From contig JASIBJ010000674.1 of NCBI GenBank assembly GCA_030045215.1, positions 1-12,770 on the forward strand: a stretch of 12,770 nucleotides of DNA. The letters run 5' to 3'. The position numbers and the translations under genes are program-made. The DNA is from Streptosporangiaceae bacterium. GTDB taxonomy: Bacteria > Actinomycetota > Actinomycetes > Streptosporangiales > Streptosporangiaceae. Positions 7,145 to 12,770 of the stretch are shown here, piece by piece. The notes below the pieces were generated by a model, which did no database searches, was not told the DNA's origin, and saw only the letters and a program-made list of their open reading frames with translations. Each line of letters begins with the position of its first letter. Within the stretch, counting starts at the first letter, position 1.

Positions 7145-7174
7145 TGTTGAAGTCCGGTTGGCATCGTGTTGAAG
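7145..7174 (-). promoter_or_regulatory. Candidate SARP operator: three direct repeats at 11-bp pitch
   Basis: On the plus strand TGTTGAAG (7145-7152), GGTTGGCA (7156-7163) and TGTTGAAG (7167-7174) start exactly 11 bp apart. Read towards the cupin gene they are CTTCAACA, TGCCAACC and CTTCAACA with a common CAAC core. SARP regulators such as ActII-ORF4 and DnrI bind heptamer repeats on this helical pitch, with the last repeat about 8 bp upstream of the -10 box. Here a weak -10-like GATCCT begins 9 bp after the last repeat. A SARP gene ends just upstream, so its product is the natural candidate to bind. Confidence 0.55.
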
Positions 7175-7188
7175 GAGCGAGCCGACGG

Positions 7189-10100
7189 CTACGCCGGGTC
7201 GCGGCGGGGTTGGTCGGCCAGTCCGGCTAGTGCGGCCCGGGTCTGGTCGGCCAGCGCCGTCGCCCGCTGGCGCTGATAAATGTCCAGCGCGGCTCGCAGG
7301 CGGGCGGCGGCCTGGCCTGGGGCGCCGGCGAGCCGCTCGACCTCGGCCCTGGTCTTGAGCACATCGGCCTGGATCAGTGGACCCGACGTCAGCGGCAGGA
7401 ACGCCTCGGCGTGGCTGACTAGCTGGCGTGCCGCGGCGAACTGGCCCCGGCGGGCGAGCAGCTTAGCCTCGGCCGGTAGCGTGCTGAACCCGCCGGGCGA
7501 GGGTCCCGCCTTGGCTTCGTCGATCAGCTGCTGCGCCTCATCGAAGCGGCCCTGCTCATAGAGCGCGTCGGCGAGCAGGACGGCGAGAGTAACGACATAC
7601 TCTCCGCGCTGGTCCATGGCCCGCCAGGCCTCGTATCCCTGCCGGGCGTAGCGCTCGGCAGCGAGCGCGTCTCCGGTGATCAGGCCTACCATTGCGGCCG
7701 GGACAGCGCTTTCGGCCAGGGCGAGCTTCGCGCCGAGGCCGGCGAAGATCGACTGGCTGCGGCTGATGGCAGCCCAGGCGTCGGCGGAACGGCCGACGTG
7801 GGCATACAGCACGCATAGCGGCTTGAGCAGGTCCGCCTCAGCCCAGAGATCGCCGCTGGCATCGGCCAGCAACTGCTCGGCGCGGGCGACCGCGAGATCA
7901 GCCGGGATAGGCAGGAAGCAAGAGGTCACCGCCAGCCAGTGGCTGGCCCGCATCTGTGTCCGGCGATTGCCGCTTTGCTGCGCGCAGGTGATGGCGCGCT
8001 CGAGAACGACCCGGCCGGCTGGTACGTCATCGAGCCAGAACCGCAGTCTCCCGGCTGCTGTCAGTGCCTCGGCCAGTCCGTCCAGGTCGCCCTCGGACTC
8101 CAGGATCGCCGCCGCCGCCTCGCATTCCGCCAGCGCTTCGGCGTTTGTCAGGCCCTGCAAGTTCCGGGTGTCCGCGTGCAGGACCCGGATCCGGGCCTGG
8201 ACGGTGCGTGCGCCTGCAGCCTCAGCGACCAGCGAGCCCTCCGACAGCACTGCGTCTGCACCGTGCAGGTCGCCGGCTTCCAGCAGCACCGCGCCGAGCA
8301 GCCGCAGGAGGTCCGCCCGCAGCCGCTGATCGGCCGGGCGCTGGGCCAGCGCGCGATCCAGCCAGTCCCGTCCCTCAGCCAGCAACCCGCGGCTGAGCCA
8401 GAAGTCCCCGAGCGCCCGGGCCAGCCTCGGCCCGGCCTGGTCGCCGTACTCCAGGGACCAGTCCAGCGCGGCGCGGAAGTTGTCCTGCTCGCGCGCCAGT
8501 ACCGTCATGCCACGTTCCCGCTCGGCCAGGCCCAGGAAAGCGGCCGCATGCCGGTGCCGCGCGGCCTCAGTACCGCCGGCCTCGGCGAGCCGGCCCGCAG
8601 CGTAATGCCGGACGGTGTCCAGTAGCCGGTAACGGGTACCGTCCTCCCCCGGCTCGGCCGCTACCAGCGACTTGGCTGCCAGCCGGTCAACCACTTCCCA
8701 GACGTTGAGCTGATCTCTGCCGTCGCACACCTCGGCCACTTGTGCCAGGCCGAAGGTTCCGGCGAACACCGACAGCTCCCGCAGGACCTGGCGTTCCTCT
8801 CCCGACAGCAGCTCGTAGCTCCAGTCCATCGCCGCCCGCAGTGCCTGATGCCGCGGATCCCCGACTGGCCGGCGGTAAGCCAGGAACCGGAACCGGTCCT
8901 CCAGGTGTACCTCGATCTCGGCCGCGGACAGCGTCCCTAGCCGCGCCGCTGCCAGCTCGATCGCCAGCGGCAACCCATCGAGCTTCCGGCAGATCCGCAC
9001 TGCCACCGCCGGCGGCGCTACGCCGCCCGCGGTCCCGCCGCGCGCGGCCGACCCGCGGTCCAGGAACAACCGCACCGCAGGCGCGTCAACGGCGACCTGC
9101 GCATCAGCGGTCTCGGCCGGCAGATCCAGCGGCTGCACCGGATAGTTGGCCTCACCGGGGATCCCCAGCGGCTCACGGCTGGTCGCCAGCACCCGTAACC
9201 CCGGTGCGGCGCGCAGCAGCGCGCCGGCCAGGTGCGCGCATGAGTCCAGCAGATGCTCGCAGTTATCCAGCACCAGCAGCAGCTCCGCTGAGCGCAGCCG
9301 GTAGATCAACGCGTCCAGCACCGGCACATCCCCCTGCTCCCGCACGCCTAGTGCCTGCATCACCTGCACCGCTACCAGCCCCGGATCCGCGATACCGGCC
9401 AACTCGGCCAGCCACACGCCGTCGGCGAACCCTCCCGCCGCCCGTGCCCCGGCTTCCAGGGCGAGCCGGGTCTTGCCCGTCCCGCCGGTCCCAGTCAGGG
9501 TAATCAGCCGCGCCTGCCCCAGCAGCCCTTCGAGCTTGGTCAGGTCCTGTTCACGGCCTAGGAAACTGGTCAGTGGCGCGGGCAAGTTGTGCAGAGCAGG
9601 GGATGGCGCCGCCGGAACCTCCTGCCGCAGCACCGCTTGCTCCAGCCGACGTAACTCCTCACCTGGTTCGAGCCCGAGCTCGGTGACCAGGAGATCGCGG
9701 GCCCGCCGGTAGGCGGCCAACGCATCGGCCTGCCGCTCACCCCGGTACAGCGCCAGCACCAGCAGCCGCCACAACCGCTCCCGCAGCGGATAGTCCGCGA
9801 CCAGGCCCTCCAGCTCCCCGGTCACTTCGGCATGCAGCCCCAGGCCAATGTCGGCCTCGATCCGGCCCTCTACCGCCGCCAGCCGCAACTCCTCCAGCCG
9901 CGCCGCCTCCCGCGCGAGCTGCTCCACGTCACACACATCGGCCAGTGCACAGCCCCGCCACAACTGCAGCGCCCGGCGGAACCGGTCTGCTGCAGCGGCC
10001 ACCTCACCTGTGCCCAGTACGGCCTGCCCGGCCGCGGCCAGCCGCTCGAACCGGACCGCATCCACCACGTCGGGATCGACGTTCAGCACATAGCCGCCTC

Positions 10101-10389
10101 CGCGCGCCACCAGCGCGGCGTCCGGAGCCAGCAGCGGCCGCAGCCGCGATATATACGACCGCAGCGTCTTCGCCGCACCCGGCGGCGGGCTGCCCCGCCA
10201 GACCTCCTCCACCAGCTTGCCGACAGGCACCACCCGGCCGGCCCCCAGCACCAGCAATGCCAGCACCGCTCGTGGCCGCCGTCCGCCCAGCCCGACCTCA
10301 CGGCCCAACCGGACCACCTGCACCGGGCCCAGCAGCCGCACCTCGAACGCCAAAGTTCCATCGGAAGCATGCCGGTCATCCGCGGACAC
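7189..10389 (-). CDS. AfsR/SARP-family transcriptional regulator (Trans_reg_C-BTAD-NB-ARC-TPR)
   Basis: This is a 1066-residue large SARP. Residues about 15-103 are the OmpR-type winged helix (FEVRLLGPVQV, then RPRAVLALL and KTLRSYISRLR). The bacterial transcriptional activation domain (BTAD) spans about 110-255 (VDAVRFERLAAAG, ending LGLEPGEELRRLEQAVL). The NB-ARC ATPase follows with Walker A GTGGTGKTR at 300-308 (Lys306), Walker B LLLVLDN ending at Asp375-Asn376, GLPLA at 472-476 and the MDWSYELLS helix at 521-529. The C-terminal 400 residues are helical TPR-like repeats. Family members activate antibiotic and other specialised-metabolite genes and bind 11-bp-pitch repeats, such as those at 7145-7174 downstream of this gene. 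The start is a GTG; a GGAGG lies 14 nt upstream, a little far, so an in-frame start a few codons later is possible. The size and domain order are typical and all ATPase motifs are intact. Confidence 0.9.
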   Translation of the reverse strand: MSADDRHASDGTLAFEVRLLGPVQVVRLGREVGLGGRRPRAVLALLVLGAGRVVPVGKLVEEVWRGSPPPGAAKTLRSYISRLRPLLAPDAALVARGGGYVLNVDPDVVDAVRFERLAAAGQAVLGTGEVAAAADRFRRALQLWRGCALADVCDVEQLAREAARLEELRLAAVEGRIEADIGLGLHAEVTGELEGLVADYPLRERLWRLLVLALYRGERQADALAAYRRARDLLVTELGLEPGEELRRLEQAVLRQEVPAAPSPALHNLPAPLTSFLGREQDLTKLEGLLGQARLITLTGTGGTGKTRLALEAGARAAGGFADGVWLAELAGIADPGLVAVQVMQALGVREQGDVPVLDALIYRLRSAELLLVLDNCEHLLDSCAHLAGALLRAAPGLRVLATSREPLGIPGEANYPVQPLDLPAETADAQVAVDAPAVRLFLDRGSAARGGTAGGVAPPAVAVRICRKLDGLPLAIELAAARLGTLSAAEIEVHLEDRFRFLAYRRPVGDPRHQALRAAMDWSYELLSGEERQVLRELSVFAGTFGLAQVAEVCDGRDQLNVWEVVDRLAAKSLVAAEPGEDGTRYRLLDTVRHYAAGRLAEAGGTEAARHRHAAAFLGLAERERGMTVLAREQDNFRAALDWSLEYGDQAGPRLARALGDFWLSRGLLAEGRDWLDRALAQRPADQRLRADLLRLLGAVLLEAGDLHGADAVLSEGSLVAEAAGARTVQARIRVLHADTRNLQGLTNAEALAECEAAAAILESEGDLDGLAEALTAAGRLRFWLDDVPAGRVVLERAITCAQQSGNRRTQMRASHWLAVTSCFLPIPADLAVARAEQLLADASGDLWAEADLLKPLCVLYAHVGRSADAWAAISRSQSIFAGLGAKLALAESAVPAAMVGLITGDALAAERYARQGYEAWRAMDQRGEYVVTLAVLLADALYEQGRFDEAQQLIDEAKAGPSPGGFSTLPAEAKLLARRGQFAAARQLVSHAEAFLPLTSGPLIQADVLKTRAEVERLAGAPGQAAARLRAALDIYQRQRATALADQTRAALAGLADQPRRDPA

Positions 10390-10621
10390 CTAACAATGGT
10401 CCGCCTCCACCACTAGCTCCGGCAACACACCGACCTTGTCCTCAGACCCGCAAGAGCCAACCGCTCACGCGGGATCAGGGAACCCAGACGGTGAGAAGCT
10501 ACCGCCTGACAGAGGCCATCCCGGCATCGGCGGTTTGGCTGGGTCACGTTCCTGCAAGGGCCGAGCAACGCCAACTGGAGAGCGTCCCTGCTCGGGTCCG
10601 CGCGGCGGATCGTAAGCCGGG

Positions 10622-11116
10622 TTACGCCGTGCCGCCTGCGCCAGCCAGGTGCTTCCCCTTGAGCAGCGACCACGCGCGCTGCAGCGAGACGATCAGCGTG
10701 ACGAAAAGGATGATGGACAGGTTGATCAGCTGATCGCTGCGATGTGAATCAACTAGCAGCAGCACGCCGAGTCCGAGCTGGGCCACGTAGGCAAGGAATG
10801 TGATGGCTAGTACAGGCAGGTTTCTGCCAGCGTGCAGCCGATGCTGGAGCCTGACGATCGCGACGATGCCGATCACGGCCATGATCGCGGCGGGCTCGCC
10901 AATGTTGATCTTGGGGATGAGACCAAATATTGATACCACGAATGAGTTCACCAGGCCGGTGAACGCGGTGATCGCCAGCGCTTCGCCGCCCGGCATGGCA
11001 TTCGGCCCGAAGATCGTGTCGTCTCGGACCGAGACAGCCACAAACAGCAGGCCGATGAGCGCCGCGGCCGCCGTGGCTGTCGCGGTGAGGTAGGCGTTGT
11101 ACACGCTAGGCACCAT
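10622..11116 (-). CDS. Hypothetical multi-pass membrane protein
   Basis: The product is about 164 residues with five probable membrane helices, near residues 4-28 (YNAYLTATATAAAALIGLLF), 43-68, 72-89, 97-121 and 130-150, with short charged loops such as RLQHRLHAGRN. I do not recognise a function. There is no Shine-Dalgarno site before the possible starts (TTG 11140, ATG 11134, ATG 11116). ATG 11116 is preferred because a promoter with TTGACA (11148-11153) and a -10-like CAGCTT (11125-11130) would start transcription next to it, making a leaderless mRNA. The gene stands alone, 232 bp upstream of the SARP start and on the same strand, with no clear promoter or terminator in that gap. It is an integral membrane protein, possibly a stress or accessory protein of actinobacteria. 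Confidence 0.7.
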   Translation of the reverse strand: MVPSVYNAYLTATATAAAALIGLLFVAVSVRDDTIFGPNAMPGGEALAITAFTGLVNSFVVSIFGLIPKINIGEPAAIMAVIGIVAIVRLQHRLHAGRNLPVLAITFLAYVAQLGLGVLLLVDSHRSDQLINLSIILFVTLIVSLQRAWSLLKGKHLAGAGGTA

Positions 11117-11124
11117 GCGACCAG

Positions 11125-11153
11125 AAGCTGGCATGGGCAATCTGTGATGTCAA
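11125..11153 (-). promoter_or_regulatory. Candidate promoter for the membrane protein gene at 10622-11116
   Basis: On the minus strand a perfect -35 TTGACA (11148-11153) is followed by a 17-bp spacer and CAGCTT (11125-11130) as a weak -10 box. Transcription would begin within a few bases of ATG 11116, consistent with a leaderless message and with the missing ribosome binding site. The -35 overlaps the left edge of an integrase remnant on the other strand. Confidence 0.45.
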
Positions 11154-11308
11154 CTAGGCAGGTGGCTGCGCTCGGAGAGCACAAGAAGCGGCAGTTCGCC
11201 GAGCGAGCCGAGGCCTGGCCGGATTGGGAAAACCACGGCCTCATATTTCCGTCGCGGCGTGGCACCCCGGACGGAGCGATCTTGACCTGTGTCGCCGCCG
11301 CTCCCTGA
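11147..11308 (+). pseudogene. Tyrosine recombinase (phage-type integrase) central fragment
   Basis: A 53-codon plus-strand reading frame, too short to be noticed by length alone, reads as the middle of a Streptomyces-type integrase. It contains VAALGEHKKRQFAERAEAW, then DWENHGLIFPSRRGTPDGAIL. This matches the family stretch (AL..HR.RQ.EER......W.D.GLVF.TR.GTP..P.N) just before the catalytic HxLRH box. It then runs into a stop at 11306. The N-terminus, the catalytic RHR box and the tyrosine are absent, so it cannot be active. Its partner piece appears on the opposite strand at 11864-12058, across the membrane gene at 11336-11785. Confidence 0.7.
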
Positions 11309-11335
11309 AAGCTGCCGTGCGATCCCCGCGGGACA

Positions 11336-11785
11336 TCATGCCTGTGAATTACGCTCGCGCTGCCGCTGCCAGACCAGGCTCCAGAAGCCCCCCGCACCGA
11401 CCGACATGATGAGCCAAAGGCCAACGAACCAGGCCAACTGCCACGCATACGGGCTCGGATGGAACAAGATGACGTCTTCAATCAGGAAGATCCCGGCTGG
11501 GACGGCCAGCCACAATCCACCCACCATCAACGCCGACCGCCTGCGTGGCTGCCGCGCAAGCCAGCCCTTCATGCCGCTTGCCGGCAACGGCCGGGCTACC
11601 TGCCGGCGGAAACCGTACAAAGCCAGCAAAGCCATTCCGGCCCCAAAGGCCATCGAGACACCAAAGCCGACCAGGTCGCCCTGCCACGTCCCGGCATACT
11701 TCAGAACATCGGCGAAGAACCAAAGTCCCAGTGCCGCCGCCCAGAGCGCCAGTCCTCGACCGGCCGCAGTGCTAGGTCCGATCAC
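11336..11785 (-). CDS. Hypothetical four-helix membrane protein
   Basis: The 149-residue product has four predicted membrane helices: about 9-29 (LALWAAALGLWFFADVL), 36-58, 84-106 (ALMVGGLWLAVPAGIFLIED) and 114-138. A short basic loop (ARQPRRRSA) lies between helices two and three, and a basic tail (WQRQRERNSQA) closes the protein. No family is recognised. The start is GTG 11785, with GGGGAG 7 nt upstream on the minus strand, which makes the gene convincing. It lies between the two integrase fragments, so it may have been carried in or turned around by the same rearrangement. It has its own likely control region with a palindrome at 11852-11866. Confidence 0.75.
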   Translation of the reverse strand: MIGPSTAAGRGLALWAAALGLWFFADVLKYAGTWQGDLVGFGVSMAFGAGMALLALYGFRRQVARPLPASGMKGWLARQPRRRSALMVGGLWLAVPAGIFLIEDVILFHPSPYAWQLAWFVGLWLIMSVGAGGFWSLVWQRQRERNSQA

Positions 11786-11851
11786 GTTGACACTCCCCGT
11801 ATTGGCTGGGAATCGGGCAGACCAAGCCAGGTGTAATTATCTCGCGGCCTC

Positions 11852-11866
11852 TGACCGCGGAGGTCA
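11852..11866. promoter_or_regulatory. Palindrome TGACC-N5-GGTCA upstream of the membrane protein gene
   Basis: Perfect 5-bp arms with a 5-bp GC-rich centre lie 67 bp before the GTG start. On the minus strand the right half overlaps TTGACC, a -35-like box. A -10-like GATAAT follows at 20 bp, longer than the usual 17-18. The arrangement suits a dimeric repressor site over a promoter, but the spacing makes the promoter call weak. Confidence 0.4.
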
Positions 11867-12058
11867 ATGCTTGATCACGATCGACCTCGGGAGCCGTGCA
11901 GGATCGCCGGGAGCCGCCGACTCTGACAGAGCAAATGCGATCTCAGGGTCCCGGCCATCGACTGCACGCAGGTACCGGTGGAACGCAACGGGCGACGCGT
12001 GACCGAGGCTACGCATCAGATTCTTGACCGTCGCGCCGGGCAGCCACCACGAGAGCTC
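11864..12058 (-). pseudogene. Tyrosine recombinase (integrase) C-terminal fragment
   Basis: About 64 codons on the minus strand, ending in a stop at 11864, match the C-terminus of phage-type integrases. PGATVKNLMRSLGHASPVAF corresponds to the family TGAT.K.LM.RLGH.S, HRYLRAVDGRD carries the position of the nucleophilic tyrosine (family YQHA), and PEIAFALSE is the usual tail. The frame opens to 12166, but the upstream 36 residues do not resemble an integrase and the expected HDLRHT box is missing or scrambled. It is therefore a decayed fragment overlapping the end of the hemerythrin gene's frame region rather than a gene. Confidence 0.75.
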
Positions 12059-12134
12059 GCGCGGTTCTGGTGCCCGTGTGCGACCGGGTGCCCGCGCAGC
12101 ATCCAAGTCTCGTTTGCATGGTGAGTAATCGGGC

Positions 12135-12770
12135 TCAGCGACGTTGAACGGCCGATATTTGATCACTGCGCAGCGTGGCCGCGTATTTCTTCCAGGGGCG
12201 CTCGAGAAGCAACGGGGTGAGCATCCGGAGCGGCGCTGGCACCGCGCGCATCATGTGGGCGCGGTCGGCATCGCTGAGCGGTTCGAGCATCATCCCGAAA
12301 GCGATCGGCCTTTTGGCCCAGGGGATCTCCGCAGCCGCGTGCTTATTCAGCGCGTCCCACTCCTCCTGGGTGACCGTCACCGCAGCCAGCGGGACGACCT
12401 TCTGCTCCTCGTCATCGAGGTGACGCTGAGCCGTCGCGTTGAGCTCGTCGAGCGATGCCGCTAGCGCTTCCCCGGTCTCGGCGGTTGCCTGCGCGCGCCA
12501 GGCTGCACACGCAGCTGAGACGGCATCCAGTGCTTTCTTGATCAGCTCGTGCTCGTGTTCGACCTCCTGCGTGATGAGCGCCTGATCCTGGGCGCGCTCA
12601 ATCAGCTTCGGGTACAGCAGCTCGTCTTCGCCCTCGTGATGGATGTGCAGCAACGTCAGACTGAAATCGATGTGATCAGCGAGGAAGACGACACGTCCAC
12701 GTAACGGCGCCGGATTGGCGCGTACCAGCCGCGCCGCCTCGTCGTATACCCGCCGGAATCCTTGGTGAAG
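12135..12770 (-). CDS. Hemerythrin-like HHE cation-binding protein (N-terminus outside window)
   Basis: The minus-strand frame is open to the window edge, so about 211 C-terminal residues are visible; the TTG at 12653 is internal, not a start. Diiron-type ligand positions of the HHE domain are visible in order: HQGFRRVYDE at the edge, LADHIDF, LLHIHHEGEDELLYP, VEHEHELIKKAL and RHLDDEEQKVVP. A C-terminal extension of about 90 residues contains WAKRPIAFGMMLEPLSDADR, as is usual in actinobacterial members. Such proteins bind iron and respond to oxygen, nitric oxide or redox conditions in the cytoplasm; the exact role here is unknown. Downstream lies only integrase debris. The family call is secure. 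Confidence 0.85.
   Translation of the reverse strand, partial: LHQGFRRVYDEAARLVRANPAPLRGRVVFLADHIDFSLTLLHIHHEGEDELLYPKLIERAQDQALITQEVEHEHELIKKALDAVSAACAAWRAQATAETGEALAASLDELNATAQRHLDDEEQKVVPLAAVTVTQEEWDALNKHAAAEIPWAKRPIAFGMMLEPLSDADRAHMMRAVPAPLRMLTPLLLERPWKKYAATLRSDQISAVQRR

Noticed and set aside
8742..9503. Plus-strand open frame opposite the SARP gene
   Set aside because: Pro/Ala/Arg/Ser-rich translation typical of high-GC antisense frames; the SARP frame on the other strand contains intact NB-ARC motifs across this span.
2066..12154. 14-bp direct repeat ACGTTGAACGGCCG at 2066-2079 and 12141-12154, considered as attachment sites
   Set aside because: One 14-bp match is expected by chance in a window this size, one copy is inside the coiled-coil coding sequence, and no tRNA or longer identity supports att sites.
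11948..12482. Plus-strand open frames opposite the hemerythrin-like gene
   Set aside because: The minus strand encodes clear HHE metal-ligand motifs; the plus frames show no family features.
1..12770. CRISPR array, tRNA, rRNA or intact insertion sequence
   Set aside because: No regularly spaced identical repeats with unique spacers, no cloverleaf or rRNA-like stretch, and no transposase or IS terminal repeats were seen by eye.

Overview
The window is very GC-rich, with strong third-position GC bias, GTG starts, a hendecad coiled-coil (Scy/FilP/DivIVA-like) protein, a SARP-type regulator and Streptomyces-type integrase remnants. Together these point to a chromosomal, accessory-type region of a filamentous actinomycete. 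No tRNA, rRNA or CRISPR array was seen.

Layout, left to right. (1) 3-713 (+) is the C-terminal part of an AlkZ-like winged-helix protein, cut by the window edge. (2) 925-2133 (-) encodes a 402-residue coiled-coil protein with a DivIVA-like head and a long array of 11-residue repeats. (3) 2361-2609 (-) encodes an unrecognised 82-residue protein with an excellent ribosome binding site. It diverges from (4) 2877-5417 (+), a 846-residue XRE-HTH / NB-ARC ATPase / TPR regulator of the STAND class. The shared upstream region holds periodic direct repeats and small palindromes. (5) On the minus strand lies a small cluster read in the order SARP regulator (7189-10389), cupin (6525-7040), O-methyltransferase (5477-6489). 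The methyltransferase frame is broken by an apparent one-base loss in a C run. Between the SARP gene and the cupin are three short direct repeats at exact 11-bp pitch, which is the layout of a SARP operator. (6) 10622-11116 and 11336-11785 (-) encode two small multi-pass membrane proteins of unknown function. (7) Around the second membrane gene are two pieces of a tyrosine recombinase: a central piece on the plus strand (11147-11308) and a C-terminal piece on the minus strand (11864-12058). They look like one decayed integrase split by an inversion. (8) 12135-12770 (-) is a hemerythrin-like HHE protein whose N-terminus lies outside the window.

Working model (inference). The SARP-NB-ARC-TPR protein activates the cupin/methyltransferase pair through the 11-bp repeats, making or tailoring a small molecule. 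The XRE-NB-ARC-TPR protein lies on the other side of this pair and may control the divergent 82-residue protein. Two STAND-type signal-integrating regulators around a two-enzyme unit, next to integrase debris, suggest a small acquired and partly decaying specialised-metabolism locus. The methyltransferase frameshift means the pathway may be inactive, unless the shift is a sequencing error or is bypassed by ribosomal slippage.
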